Assembly (NCBI GenBank): GCA_021783995.1
Contig: JAJXTH010000002.1
Location: 34,966 to 98,965 of the forward strand
Source: Pseudomonadota bacterium
GTDB lineage: Bacteria; Pseudomonadota; Gammaproteobacteria; Burkholderiales; Gallionellaceae
DNA length: 64,000 nucleotides
Reading direction: 5' to 3'
A model generated the notes under the pieces. It saw nothing but the letters and a program-made list of their open reading frames with translations. It made no database searches and was not told where the DNA came from. This document shows, one piece after another, positions 26,186 through 34,948 of the stretch (within the stretch, counting starts at the first letter, position 1; each line of letters begins with the position of its first letter). A program made the position numbers and the translations under genes.

Positions 26186-28807
26186 CTAGAGTCTGGACGC
26201 GACCCAGCCCGATACGGATGAAAGCGCTGCAGGCAGATGATCGGGCTGAGTGCCTCCCGCCTGCGCCATGTCCGCCCTGCCGCCGCCCTTTCCGCCCACC
26301 TGAAGCGCTACGAAATTCACCAGCTCTCCCGCCTTGAGCTTCGCGGTCTGATCCGCTGTCACGCCCGCGATCAACGAAACCTTGCCATCGCTTACCGAGG
26401 CCAGCACGACCGCGGCGGACTTCAGCTTGTCCTTCAGCTTGTCCATCGTTTCGCGCAAGGTCGCGACATCCGCGCCTTCGAGCCTTGCCGCCAGCACCTT
26501 CACGCCATTGATGTCCTCTGCCTGTGCAAGCAGATCTTCACCCTGCATGGAGGCGAGCTTCGATTTGAGCTGAGCGAGCTCCTTCTCAAGCTGTTTCTGA
26601 TTCTCGATCATCTGCATGATGCGTGCACCAGCTTCCTGCTGAGGCGCCTTCACCGCGTCTGCCACCTGGAGCAACTGCCTCTGCCGCAGATCAACAAGAT
26701 CGAGCGCGCCCTCCCCTGTCACCGCCTCGACACGGCGCACGCCTGCAGCCACGCCGCTTTCCGCGACTATCATGAAAAGGCCGATGTCACCGGTGCGACC
26801 GACATGCGTGCCGCCGCAAAGCTCGCGCGAAGTGCCGATGTCCAGCACGCGCACCTCGTCTCCGTATTTCTCGCCGAACAGCATCATCGCGCCTGTCTTT
26901 TGCGCATCCTCTATCTTCATCACGCGCGATAGCGTCTCGGTGTTGGCCAGTATCTCGGCATTCACGATGGCTTCCACCCTGCGGATTTCGTCATCGGTCA
27001 ATGGCTGGCTTTGCACGAAATCGAAGCGCGTCTTGTCGGCATCCACTTGCGAGCCCTTCTGCTGCACATGAGGGCCGAGAACTTCGCGCAGCGCCTTGTG
27101 CATGATGTGCGTTGCGCTGTGATTGCGCATGGTTGCCTTGCGGGCCTTGATATCGACTCTGGCGTTCACGCTGTTGCCGACCGCGATGCGTCCGGTCGTG
27201 ACCGTACCGTGATGGCCGAATACCGTGGACTGTATCTTTTGCGTGTCTTCCACGACGAAGATGCCGTGTACGCTCTTCAGCTCGCCGCGATCTCCCACCT
27301 GCCCGCCGGATTCGGCATAGAACGGTGTATCGTCGAGAACCACAACGCCCGTCTCACCTTCGTTGAGTTCGTTCACCATCACGCCGTCCCTGTATAGCGC
27401 GAGGATGTTGCCCTTGTTCTCCAGCGTGTCGTAGCCATGGAAAGTCGTAGGCTTGCCGTCGTATTCGAGGTTGGTCGCCATCTTGAACTTTCCGGCAGCG
27501 CGCGCCTGCTGTTTCTGGCGCGCCATCGCAGCATCGAACGCTGCGCCATCCACCGTCACCCCGCGTTCGCGGCAGATGTCCGCGGTTAGATCGAGCGGGA
27601 ATCCGTAGGTATCGTGCAGCTTGAATGCGGTCTCGCCGTCGAAGACATTGCCTCCTGCCAATGCCATCCGCGCAAGTTCTGTTTCCAGTATTTCCATGCC
27701 GTTCTCTATCGTGGCGAAGAAGCGCTCCTCTTCCAGCTTGAGCACGCCCTTCACGCGCACTTCCGATTCGGCAAGCTCGGGATATGCGGCTCCCATCTGA
27801 GCGACGAGATCCGGCACCATCCTGTAGAAAAAGGCCTCTCTTGCGCCCAGCTTGTAACCATGGCGTATCGCGCGGCGTATGATGCGGCGCAGCACGTAGC
27901 CGCGCCCTTCGTTGCCGGGTATCACGCCGTCCGAAATCAGAAAAGAGCAGGCGCGTATGTGGTCTGCCAGAACTTTAAGCGAGGGCGAGTTCAGATCAGA
28001 GCAGCCGGTCTCACGCGCCGCGGCTTTGATCAGCGCCTGAAAAAGGTCTATCTCGTAATTGGAATGCACGTGCTGCAGCACCGCGGAGATGCGCTCCAAT
28101 CCCATTCCTGTGTCGACAGAGGGCTTGGGCAGAGGATGCATCACACCCGCTTCGTCGCGGTTGAACTGCATGAACACGTTGTTCCATATCTCGATGTAGC
28201 GGTCGCCGTCTTCGTCCGGCGTTCCGGGCAGCCCTCCCGGAATATCCTCGCCGTGGTCGTAGAAGATCTCGGTGCAGGGACCGCAGGGGCCGGTGTCCCC
28301 CATCATCCAGAAATTGTCCGATGCATAGCGCGCGCCCTTGTTGTCGCCGATGCGGATCACGCGCTCAGGCAAAAGCCCGATCTCTTTGGTCCAGATGTCA
28401 TAAGCCTCGTCATCTTCCGCATACACCGTCACATAGAGCTTTTCAACTGGCAGCCTGAACACTTCAGTCAGAAGTTCCCACGCATAGGAAATCGCATCGC
28501 GCTTAAAGTAATCGCCGAAGCTGAAATTTCCCAGCATCTCGAAAAAGGTGTGATGTCGCGCGGTATAGCCGACGTTCTCAAGATCGTTGTGCTTGCCGCC
28601 CGCGCGCACGCATTTCTGGCTGGTTGTCGCGCGCGTATAGGGACGCTTGTCAAATCCCAGGAACACGTCCTTGAACTGGTTCATGCCCGCATTGGTGAAC
28701 AGCAGCGTCGGGTCTTCATGCGGCACCAGCGAACTGGAATTGATTACGGCGTGGCCTTTTGAGGCGAAGTAATCGAGAAATTTCTGGCGGATTTCACTGC
28801 TTTTCAT
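26186..28807 (-). CDS. alaS: Alanyl-tRNA synthetase
   Basis: Class II synthetase that charges tRNA-Ala. From the ATG at 28805-28807 it is 873 residues (E. coli 876) beginning [21 protein letters not shown]; a longer in-frame reading up to 28903 is discarded. Catalytic-core motifs include [19 protein letters not shown] and [12 protein letters not shown]; the editing domain zinc site is [11 protein letters not shown] plus [15 protein letters not shown]; the C-terminal DHHA1-like domain ends [15 protein letters not shown]. It is convergent with the EAL-HDOD gene. A hairpin is present in its leader. Confidence 0.98.
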   Translation of the reverse strand: MKSSEIRQKFLDYFASKGHAVINSSSLVPHEDPTLLFTNAGMNQFKDVFLGFDKRPYTRATTSQKCVRAGGKHNDLENVGYTARHHTFFEMLGNFSFGDYFKRDAISYAWELLTEVFRLPVEKLYVTVYAEDDEAYDIWTKEIGLLPERVIRIGDNKGARYASDNFWMMGDTGPCGPCTEIFYDHGEDIPGGLPGTPDEDGDRYIEIWNNVFMQFNRDEAGVMHPLPKPSVDTGMGLERISAVLQHVHSNYEIDLFQALIKAAARETGCSDLNSPSLKVLADHIRACSFLISDGVIPGNEGRGYVLRRIIRRAIRHGYKLGAREAFFYRMVPDLVAQMGAAYPELAESEVRVKGVLKLEEERFFATIENGMEILETELARMALAGGNVFDGETAFKLHDTYGFPLDLTADICRERGVTVDGAAFDAAMARQKQQARAAGKFKMATNLEYDGKPTTFHGYDTLENKGNILALYRDGVMVNELNEGETGVVVLDDTPFYAESGGQVGDRGELKSVHGIFVVEDTQKIQSTVFGHHGTVTTGRIAVGNSVNARVDIKARKATMRNHSATHIMHKALREVLGPHVQQKGSQVDADKTRFDFVQSQPLTDDEIRRVEAIVNAEILANTETLSRVMKIEDAQKTGAMMLFGEKYGDEVRVLDIGTSRELCGGTHVGRTGDIGLFMIVAESGVAAGVRRVEAVTGEGALDLVDLRQRQLLQVADAVKAPQQEAGARIMQMIENQKQLEKELAQLKSKLASMQGEDLLAQAEDINGVKVLAARLEGADVATLRETMDKLKDKLKSAAVVLASVSDGKVSLIAGVTADQTAKLKAGELVNFVALQVGGKGGGRADMAQAGGTQPDHLPAALSSVSGWVASRL

Positions 28808-28834
28808 ATTCTGCATCCATCTATCGTGGCAACA

Positions 28835-28851
28835 GGCGGGTTGGAACCGCC
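28835..28851. repeat. Inverted repeat in the alaS leader
   Basis: GGCGG-GTTGGAA-CCGCC lies 28 to 44 bp upstream of the alaS ATG, downstream of a TATTAT -10-like hexamer, so it would be in the 5' untranslated region. It may be a translational or transcriptional control element (alaS of E. coli is self-regulated at a palindrome); this is inference. Confidence 0.35.
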
Positions 28852-28910
28852 GGACAAGATGCGAATAATACCATTGCGAGCCCGCCGCCATCCACGCTTT
28901 CAATCTTCAG

Positions 28911-28938
28911 TTGACACATCAAAATTTAAGCGTATAAT
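28911..28938 (+). promoter_or_regulatory. Perfect-consensus sigma-70 promoter with no gene downstream
   Basis: TTGACA (28911-28916), a 16-bp AT-rich spacer and TATAAT (28933-28938): both hexamers match the consensus at all positions. No ORF follows on this strand; a strong terminator begins 29 bp after the -10. Confidence 0.75.
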
Positions 28939-28944
28939 TAAATT

Positions 28945-28995
28945 CTAATACTCAAACACCCCCTTGGGCCTGCATCCCCCGCAGGCCATTTTTTT
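28945..28995 (+). ncRNA. Candidate orphan small RNA of about 50 nt
   Basis: Defined by a perfect sigma-70 promoter ending at 28938 and an intrinsic terminator ending at 28995. The predicted transcript has a short unpaired 5' part (CTAATACTCAAACACCCCCT) and one GC-rich hairpin whose loop is also C-rich (ATCCCCC). Both C-runs could pair with G-rich ribosome sites. It lies between alaS and the flavoprotein gene, antisense to the 3' untranslated region of the latter. The start is estimated from promoter geometry to within a few bases. I do not recognise a known RNA family. Confidence 0.5.
28967..28995 (+). terminator. Intrinsic terminator
   Basis: GGCCTGC-ATCCCCC-GCAGGCC: a perfect 7-bp GC-rich stem followed by A and seven T (28989-28995). 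The T-run is only on the plus strand, so it serves rightward transcription, from the orphan promoter and not from the minus-strand flavoprotein gene. Confidence 0.8.
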
Positions 28996-29004
28996 GCCTG
29001 CAGC

Positions 29005-30117
29005 TCAAAAACGGCCAGGCAGCAATGCCTCCTGATGCGCATGGAGGAACCAGCGATCCAGCACCACATGCTTGTTAAACCACGCATTGCGAAGCAACAC
29101 CCGTGCGATGGCCCGGCGCATCGGCCCTGTCTTCGCCAGCGTTCCCTTTCCGAAACGCTGACTCAGCCGGCTTGCATAGGGTGACAGTCTGTCCTTGCGG
29201 TATTCCATGTCGGCAGCCAATATTGTGTCGGCTGCGATCAGCGCAGATTCAACCGCAGGCCTTATTCCTTCGCCGCTTTGCGGGCTGGCGAGCCCTGCTG
29301 CATCGCCGATCAGGAGCAAACCGTCACCGACCAGCTTGCGATTTGATTGCCCATATAGCAGATAGGCATGCCCCTGAAATCTGTGCGGCAAGCGCGCGGG
29401 TATCCTGCCGCACTGCACCAGAAAATCGCAAAAATGCTCCAAATTCTCGGAGAGTCCGTGGGTCTCCTCGCGGCCCAGCCCGATGTTCAGATAGTTGCCT
29501 TTGCGAAAACACCAGCCGTAACCCTTGAGATCTCGGCAGAAATAAAGCTCCGGTGTATCTTTGGAAACCCTGCAGGTATCACTCTGCATCGGACTCATCT
29601 CGAACTCCATCTCCTTGGCCGCAATGACATGCTCATTGGTTCCCAGCTTCGCCCCCATGAAGCGGGCCACAGGGCAAAAATGCCCGCCTGCGCCGATGAC
29701 CAGCCTTGCCGAAATGGAATCGTTGACTATCCAGTCCCCGCCATTCCTCTTGAGGGATTTGAAAGGCTGGCTTGACAAAACCCTGGCCCCGGAACGCAAA
29801 AGCAGATGATTGTCCAGCTCAGAGCGGCGTATGCCATAGCTCACCGCACTGCGATATTCGATTTTCATGCTTTCGCCATCGATCAGCCCCGTCCTAAATG
29901 CAGTGATGGGCTGCATCACATGCCGCTTCGCATAGTCGTCGACATCGAGCTCCAGCAAACCGATCACTGCAGGCGTGATCCACCCTGCGCAGACCTTGTC
30001 GCGCGGAAATTCCGCCTTGTCCATCACTACGACATCCAGGCCATGCCTCGAGAGTTGCCATGCAGCGCTAGAACCTGCCGGTCCGCCTCCCACGATCAGC
30101 ACATCGCACCCGTTCAT
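29005..30117 (-). CDS. Geranylgeranyl reductase-family FAD-dependent oxidoreductase
   Basis: A 370-residue flavoprotein: FAD-binding VLIVGGGPAGSSAAWQLSRHG at the N terminus, KVCAGWITPAV and the second FAD motif LLLIGDAAGLASPQSGEGIRPA. This combination identifies the geranylgeranyl reductase/FixC-like family, whose members reduce or oxidise double bonds of isoprenoid or fatty-acyl chains. ATG 30115-30117 overlaps the stop of the cyclopropane synthase gene (ATGA), which supports both the start and a shared pathway. The substrate is probably a membrane lipid chain, by context only. Confidence 0.8.
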   Translation of the reverse strand: MNGCDVLIVGGGPAGSSAAWQLSRHGLDVVVMDKAEFPRDKVCAGWITPAVIGLLELDVDDYAKRHVMQPITAFRTGLIDGESMKIEYRSAVSYGIRRSELDNHLLLRSGARVLSSQPFKSLKRNGGDWIVNDSISARLVIGAGGHFCPVARFMGAKLGTNEHVIAAKEMEFEMSPMQSDTCRVSKDTPELYFCRDLKGYGWCFRKGNYLNIGLGREETHGLSENLEHFCDFLVQCGRIPARLPHRFQGHAYLLYGQSNRKLVGDGLLLIGDAAGLASPQSGEGIRPAVESALIAADTILAADMEYRKDRLSPYASRLSQRFGKGTLAKTGPMRRAIARVLLRNAWFNKHVVLDRWFLHAHQEALLPGRF

Positions 30118-31373
30118 GATGCCAGGCTTTCGTATAGATATTGCCTGGTCATGGGCACAGCGCAATTGGCGCGTGCGAATGCAACCTGAAAGAGCTGCAT
30201 GCCCCCCGTCCTGAAAGCAGTCATGGAGCCTGCAAGATAAAGGCGCCACATGCGCACGAATTCATCGTCGAACATCTGAGCCACGGTATCCGCCTGATTT
30301 TCGAATCGGTCCAGCCAGTGTCCCAGCGTCATCGCGTAGTGCAGGCGCAGATTCTCCACGTCCAGTATCGAAAAATCGAATGGTTCGAAGATCTGCATCA
30401 TCTGAGCGAGGCTTGGGGGACATGCTCCGGGAAAGATGTGACGTGCAGCCCAAGCATCCATTGGCCTCGGGTAATTCAGCCCTATCGTGTGTATCAGCCC
30501 TCTTCCACCCTCTCTCAGGGTGCGGTTTATCATTCCGCCAAGATCGCGGTAATGCTCCACTCCCACATGTTCCAGCATGCCGACCGATACAAAGGCATCG
30601 AATCCGCCTGTCGCGTTGCGGTAGTCGTCCTCGATGAATTCGATCCTGTCTGCAAGGTTTTTTTCTCGCGAGCGCTGCCTCGCATAAGCAATCTGCTCCT
30701 TCGAAATATTGTAGGCCGCAACCTTCACTCCATAGCGGCTTGCCATGTGCATGGCAAGCGCCCCCCATCCGCAGCCAGCTTCGAGCACCGTCTCGCCGGG
30801 CTTCAACCGCAATTTACGGCAGATGTGATCGAGCTTGGCAAGCTGCGCATCCTCGAGGCTCATCTCCTCGTCCCTGAAGTACGCGCAGGTATAAACCATG
30901 TGCTCATCGAGCCATAGCTTGTAGAAATCATTGCCGATATCGTAATGATGATGGATGTTGGACTTCGAGCCTTCGAGCGTGTTGGGCCTTGCATGGCCGA
31001 ATGGCGACAGCAGCTTCCTTCCCGCCACTTTGTCGCTCGCAAGCGGCCATGCCCGGTAGACCGCATCGAGAAAATCGAGCAGGTTGCCCTGCACTTCGAT
31101 GCGGCTGCTCGAATACAGCTCTCCAAACTGAAGCTCGGGATCGGTGATCAGCTTGTATAACGCGCCACGGTCTCGGATCAGGATGCTTGCTACAACGGCT
31201 TCTTTGCATCGTCTGATTTCCTGTCCGTTCCACAGCACGATCTGTATGGGCGGGTCACCGATCGCGCTCAGCATTTTAGACAGCAACATGGATTCGGCGG
31301 CAAGCACCATGCCCTTCCGGTAAGGCTTCAATGCAAGGCGATTGATCACATTGTCCGCGGCCGCCTGTTTCAT
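30114..31373 (-). CDS. cfa: Cyclopropane-fatty-acyl-phospholipid synthase family methyltransferase
   Basis: SAM-dependent enzyme that adds a methylene across the cis double bond of phospholipid acyl chains. From ATG 31371-31373 it is 419 residues. An N-terminal lipid-binding domain (about 1-130) leads to HHYDIGNDFYKLWLDEHMVY and TCAYF, the family signature, and to the SAM motif VLEAGCGWGALAMHMA. VSVGMLEHVGVEHY and INRTLREGGRGLIHTIG are also conserved. GGAGGAA 7 nt upstream fixes the start over the longer frame to 31466, which would overlap the next gene. Translation is coupled to the flavoprotein. Confidence 0.9.
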   Translation of the reverse strand: MKQAAADNVINRLALKPYRKGMVLAAESMLLSKMLSAIGDPPIQIVLWNGQEIRRCKEAVVASILIRDRGALYKLITDPELQFGELYSSSRIEVQGNLLDFLDAVYRAWPLASDKVAGRKLLSPFGHARPNTLEGSKSNIHHHYDIGNDFYKLWLDEHMVYTCAYFRDEEMSLEDAQLAKLDHICRKLRLKPGETVLEAGCGWGALAMHMASRYGVKVAAYNISKEQIAYARQRSREKNLADRIEFIEDDYRNATGGFDAFVSVGMLEHVGVEHYRDLGGMINRTLREGGRGLIHTIGLNYPRPMDAWAARHIFPGACPPSLAQMMQIFEPFDFSILDVENLRLHYAMTLGHWLDRFENQADTVAQMFDDEFVRMWRLYLAGSMTAFRTGGMQLFQVAFARANCAVPMTRQYLYESLAS

Positions 31374-31389
31374 GCGCGAGTTCCTCCGC

Positions 31390-31839
31390 TCAGCGCGGGG
31401 GCGGGTAGGATCCCTGTGCAGGAGATGACTGCATGGGCATGCCTGGAACCTGGTTTCCCTTCGCATACATGCATTGCTGATAGGTCAGGTCATAGCGCAT
31501 CTGCGCATCCTGTGCTGCATAGGAGCCCTGGCTCGCGCCGGCCATGCTGCCCATGACCAGCCCTGCCGCCGCACCACTTCCTTCATGCCCCCCGCTCATC
31601 GCGCCTGCTGCGGCACCTATCGCCGTACCCACCGCAGCCGAGCCAGCGAAACTCTTCGCTGCCGCGTCGCTCGGTTCTTCGCCTATCGATTGCGCCGCGT
31701 AATGGCGGCAAAGCATGTCTTCAGACAGGAACACCTCGTAGGGCTTTCCAGGCGCAGGCATCACTGCAACACGCGGACCGATGGGCGCGGATGCGCACCC
31801 TGTCAGAAGCATAGCGATGCAGCAGACGATTTTCCGCAT
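31390..31839 (-). CDS. Glycine-zipper lipoprotein
   Basis: 149 residues with a lipoprotein signal (AMLLTGCAS, Cys15). A middle region (about 65-105) is rich in Gly and Ala with GxxxG spacing (GSAAVGTAIGAAAGAMSGG), typical of glycine-zipper outer-membrane proteins. The tail is Pro/Gln/Met-rich. The gene ends 16 bp before cfa begins, on the same strand, so the three genes could form one envelope-related operon. AGAGGAAAGGG precedes the ATG. No specific function can be read from the sequence. Confidence 0.75.
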   Translation of the reverse strand: MRKIVCCIAMLLTGCASAPIGPRVAVMPAPGKPYEVFLSEDMLCRHYAAQSIGEEPSDAAAKSFAGSAAVGTAIGAAAGAMSGGHEGSGAAAGLVMGSMAGASQGSYAAQDAQMRYDLTYQQCMYAKGNQVPGMPMQSSPAQGSYPPPR

Positions 31840-31878
31840 GTTGATCCCTTTCCTCTCAAAGACACCGCCGGGATAATT

Positions 31879-31897
31879 ATGATCAGCACAATGATCA
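31879..31897. promoter_or_regulatory. Paired TGATCA palindromes, candidate operator
   Basis: ATGATCA occurs twice (31879-31885 and 31891-31897), 12 bp apart, about one helix turn. The nearer copy overlaps CATAAT (31876-31881 read on the minus strand), a possible -10 of the lipoprotein operon. This position suits a repressor site; the factor is unknown. Confidence 0.35.
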
Positions 31898-31949
31898 CAG
31901 CACCATAGGAAAATGCTGATTTTATCGTCGGGAAAGAATCAAATATGTT

Positions 31950-31978
31950 TTGATCCAAGCCATGGTCGCGTGTAGAAT
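31950..31978 (+). promoter_or_regulatory. Candidate promoter of the HDOD gene
   Basis: TTGATC (31950-31955), exactly 17 bp, then TAGAAT (31973-31978). The predicted start is near 31985, about 20 nt before the ATG at 32006. Confidence 0.55.
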
Positions 31979-32005
31979 TTCATCGACACTTACCCGGACA
32001 AAGCC

Positions 32006-32839
32006 ATGGAAGACCTGCGTTCAAAGATCGGCAATGCCGACGTGCTCCCCACCATTTCGGCCATCGCAAGGCAATTGCTGTCCTTGCAACTGGACACCGA
32101 GGAAGGCGAAAAACAGCTGCTCGACCTGGTCAAATCCGACCCTTTCATCTCGGCAAGACTGATAGGCATGGCTAACTCCCCTGTCTTCGTGATGGGCAGA
32201 AAGATCAGCACGGTGAGCGATGCGACTCTGGTGCTCGGGCTTTCCATCGTGAAATCCGTTGCGACCGTCATCGCGCTGACCGAACCTATCAGGATACGCG
32301 AGAGCAAAATTTTCAACCTGAGCGATCTTTGGCTGCACAGCTTCTCGATAGCAGCCGGTATGCGCTTTCTCGCATCCAGACTTCCCGCAAGGCTTAAGCA
32401 GGACGAGAATATGCTTTTTCTCGCAGGGCTGCTGCACGACATGGGGTATCTCGTGATGGCCCATCTTGAACCAGCGAAATTCGACGCCTTCATCAGCCAT
32501 GTCGAATCCCGCCCAGATGAGTCCAGCATAGATATCGAAAGGTCGGAATTCGGCATCACCCACGCCGAGATCGGCGGCATGATGGCCAGAAAATGGAACC
32601 TGCCCGAAGAGGCCGTCCACGTGATCGAAGGGCATCACAACCCGGAAGCGGACAGTGTTCCTGTCACCCTGGTGCGCATCATCGAGTCCATCACGGGAGA
32701 AAGCGCCATCCGCGGCGCAGCTTGCCCCGAAGTCCAGCCCGAGGAATTCGAACGCATCGGGCTTACTCCCGAGGATATCGAAAAGGCCAGGGAAACACTG
32801 GAGATGCAGTGGGCGACGAGCTTCATGCCGATGAGCTGA
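32006..32839 (+). CDS. HDOD domain signalling protein
   Basis: 277 residues that form one HDOD domain, a degenerate HD fold found in bacterial signal proteins. Seen are LPTISAIARQLLSLQLD near the N terminus, the core LVKSDPFISARLIGMANSP, and LFLAGLLHDMGYLVMAHL with a retained HD pair (His-Asp in LLHDMG) and HVIEGHHNPEA later. Because some HD residues remain, residual phosphohydrolase activity cannot be excluded, but HDOD proteins are usually regulatory. It is transcribed alone from its own promoter and is convergent with recX. Confidence 0.85.
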   Translation: MEDLRSKIGNADVLPTISAIARQLLSLQLDTEEGEKQLLDLVKSDPFISARLIGMANSPVFVMGRKISTVSDATLVLGLSIVKSVATVIALTEPIRIRESKIFNLSDLWLHSFSIAAGMRFLASRLPARLKQDENMLFLAGLLHDMGYLVMAHLEPAKFDAFISHVESRPDESSIDIERSEFGITHAEIGGMMARKWNLPEEAVHVIEGHHNPEADSVPVTLVRIIESITGESAIRGAACPEVQPEEFERIGLTPEDIEKARETLEMQWATSFMPMS

Positions 32840-32841
32840 GT

Positions 32842-33318
32842 TCACTCCTCGACATCTTCTTGCTTCAGGACCTTCAGGATAACTTCCATTGAAAATCCCC
32901 TGGATTGCATGAATCGCATCTGGCGCGCCTTTTCCTTCGCATCACGCGGAGCTTCCCCATATTTTTTCTGCCATACGCTGCGCGCCGTCTCAAGCTCGGT
33001 GTCATGCAAAGAAGGCAGCGCCTGTTCGATCAGTTCGTGACTTAAACCTTTCTGATGAAGCTCGTGCACGATGCGCTGTGAACCGAAGCGCGGACGCCTT
33101 GCGTGCAGTATCTGCGTTACGGCGCGCTCATCCGAAAGCCAGCCACTGGCGATGAGATCGTCCAGCAACGCATCGAGATCGACGGTCTCTTCAAACTCGT
33201 TTTCAGGCTGCGCGTACGGACGCAGTTTGGAAGCAAGCTCGGCCCTGCTGTATTCGCGGCGCGCCAGATAATGCAGGGCGCGCTCGCGCAGCGTGAGCTC
33301 GTGCTTCTTCCTCGTCAT
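32842..33318 (-). CDS. recX: Regulatory protein RecX
   Basis: Small helical repeat protein that binds RecA filaments and limits their extension. 158 residues: RERALHYLARREYSRAELASKL at the N terminus and LIASGWLSDERAVTQILHAR, then RFGSQRIVHELHQKGL, all conserved in RecX. It begins 4 bp after the recA stop, so it is read through from the recA SOS promoter. The C-terminal QMRFMQSRGFSMEVILKVL is typical. Confidence 0.95.
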   Translation of the reverse strand: MTRKKHELTLRERALHYLARREYSRAELASKLRPYAQPENEFEETVDLDALLDDLIASGWLSDERAVTQILHARRPRFGSQRIVHELHQKGLSHELIEQALPSLHDTELETARSVWQKKYGEAPRDAKEKARQMRFMQSRGFSMEVILKVLKQEDVEE

Positions 33319-33322
33319 CAGC

Positions 33323-34345
33323 CTATTCGGCCGCCTGCCCGTTCGCGCCGATCAGCGCAACGCCCACGCTGTCGCGTATCTTGTTTTCGATCTCGCGCGC
33401 GACTTCGGGGCGCGCGCGCAGATACTCGCGCACGTTATCCTTGCCCTGCCCTATCTTCTCGCCGTTGTAGCTGTACCAGGAACCGGATTTCTCCAGAAGC
33501 TTGTGCAGCACGCCCAGGTCTATGATCTCGCCTTCCCTGGATATGCCTTCGCCATAAAGGATGTCGAACAGCGCTTCCTTGAACGGCGGCGCCACCTTGT
33601 TCTTCACGACCTTGACGCGCGTCTCGTTGCCTATCACCTCTTCGCCCTTCTTGATCGCGCCTATGCGGCGTATGTCGAGGCGAACAGACGCATAGAATTT
33701 GAGCGCATTCCCCCCGGTCGTGGTTTCGGGGTTGCCGAACATCACGCCTATCTTCATGCGTATCTGGTTGATGAAGATCACCAGCGTGTTCGCGCGCTTG
33801 ATGTTTGCGGTGAGCTTCCTCAAAGCCTGGGACATCAGCCGCGCATGCAGCCCCATCTGCGCATCGCCCATCTCGCCTTCGATCTCCGCCTTGGGCGTCA
33901 GCGCCGCGACCGAGTCTATCACCACCACATCGACGGATGCAGAACGCACCAGCATGTCCGTGATCTCGAGCGCCTGCTCCCCATTGTCTGGCTGGGAGAT
34001 CAGAAGGTCTTCGACCTGCACCCCGAGCTTCTGCGCATACTGCGGATCCAACGCATGCTCCGCGTCGATGAATGCGGCCGTACCGCCCAGCTTCTGCATC
34101 TCCGCGATCACCTGAAGTGCCAGCGTGGTCTTGCCCGAAGACTCCGGACCGTAGATCTCGACCACGCGGCCGCGCGGCAATCCGCCCACGCCCAAAGCGA
34201 TGTCGAGCCCAAGCGAACCGGTGGAGACGACTTCGATGTCGCGCGCCACCTCGTTTTCGCCCAGCCGCATGATAGAGCCCTTGCCGAACTGTTTCTCGAT
34301 CTGACTCAATGCCGCGGCAAGCGCCTTGCTCTTGTTTTCATCCAT
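33323..34345 (-). CDS. recA: Recombinase RecA
   Basis: ATPase that forms filaments on single-stranded DNA, carries out strand exchange and triggers LexA self-cleavage. 340 residues with MAW-like N-terminal [20 protein letters not shown], Walker [15 protein letters not shown], Walker [21 protein letters not shown], the L1/L2 loops ([20 protein letters not shown]) and [17 protein letters not shown]. The upstream region holds a -10 (CATAAT) overlapped upstream by a GAAC-N4-GTTC palindrome, indicating LexA control. recX follows. Confidence 0.99.
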   Translation of the reverse strand: MDENKSKALAAALSQIEKQFGKGSIMRLGENEVARDIEVVSTGSLGLDIALGVGGLPRGRVVEIYGPESSGKTTLALQVIAEMQKLGGTAAFIDAEHALDPQYAQKLGVQVEDLLISQPDNGEQALEITDMLVRSASVDVVVIDSVAALTPKAEIEGEMGDAQMGLHARLMSQALRKLTANIKRANTLVIFINQIRMKIGVMFGNPETTTGGNALKFYASVRLDIRRIGAIKKGEEVIGNETRVKVVKNKVAPPFKEALFDILYGEGISREGEIIDLGVLHKLLEKSGSWYSYNGEKIGQGKDNVREYLRARPEVAREIENKIRDSVGVALIGANGQAAE

Positions 34346-34373
34346 GGATTCATCCTTAAAAAATTGTGCGCGA

Positions 34374-34415
34374 ATTATGGCACACCGGTTTGCATTTGAA
34401 CAGAACGATCGTTCT
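34374..34415 (-). promoter_or_regulatory. recA promoter with non-canonical LexA (SOS) box
   Basis: AGAACGATCGTTCT at 34402-34415 is a perfect 14-bp palindrome of the GAAC-N4-GTTC type. On the minus strand CATAAT (34374-34379) is a 5-of-6 -10 hexamer; the palindrome is centred about 41 bp upstream of the predicted start and covers the -35 region, as expected for a repressor. The motif matches the GAACGaaCGTTC consensus I recall for LexA in Sideroxydans/Gallionella. No CTGT-N8-ACAG site is present. Confidence 0.75.
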
Positions 34416-34450
34416 TGAATCGAAAATCATGCGCGCGCGAACCACAACTG

Positions 34451-34948
34451 TCAGGCCAGTTCTGCGCGTCGGTTCAGCAGATCTATCGCACCCTGCAGCG
34501 CCGCATGAACCGCGTGCGCGCGAACCTCGGCGCGATTCCCCGGAAACTGGAAGCGCTGCGCATTTGTTGCCGCATGCTTCAGACCCCAGGCAAACCACAC
34601 CGTGCCCACCGGCTTGTCGGGCGTTCCGCCGTCGGGCCCCGCGATGCCGCTGACCGCGAGCGCCATCTGCGCGCTGCTTTTTGCAAGAGCGCCCGCGACC
34701 ATCTCGCGCACGACAGCCTCGGACACTGCGCCGTGCTGCGCGATAGCCGATTCACTTACTCCCAGCATCTCATGCTTCGATTGATTCGAGTAGGTCACGA
34801 AGCCGCGCTCGAACCAGCTGGAGCTTCCCGCCACATCGGTGATCGCCTGCGCAACACCGCCTCCGGTGCAGGACTCTGCGGTCGCGAGCATCAGGCCGTG
34901 CGATTTCAGTAATCCGCCAAGCTGTGCGGCCAGGACATCCATCGTCAC
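34451..34948 (-). CDS. pncC: Nicotinamide-nucleotide amidohydrolase (CinA C-terminal domain family)
   Basis: 165 residues equal to the C-terminal domain of CinA. PncC deamidates NMN to nicotinate mononucleotide in NAD salvage. The conserved ATAESCTGGGVAQAITDVAGSS, FVTYSNQSKHEMLGV and ALAVSGIAGPDGGTPDKPVGTV are clear. The start is GTG 34946-34948 overlapping the metZ stop, or ATG 34940-34942. Position just upstream of recA is the normal cinA-recA neighbourhood, although the N-terminal molybdopterin-like domain of CinA is missing. Confidence 0.92.
   Translation of the reverse strand: MTMDVLAAQLGGLLKSHGLMLATAESCTGGGVAQAITDVAGSSSWFERGFVTYSNQSKHEMLGVSESAIAQHGAVSEAVVREMVAGALAKSSAQMALAVSGIAGPDGGTPDKPVGTVWFAWGLKHAATNAQRFQFPGNRAEVRAHAVHAALQGAIDLLNRRAELA

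Noticed and set aside
28808..28903. 32-codon extension of alaS
   Set aside because: No similarity; the family N terminus MKSSEIRQ starts at 28807 and the extension covers the leader hairpin.
34378..34394. Sigma-54-like element TGGCAC...TTGCA upstream of recA
   Set aside because: The spacer is 6 instead of 5 bases, it points away from recA, and no gene follows on that strand.
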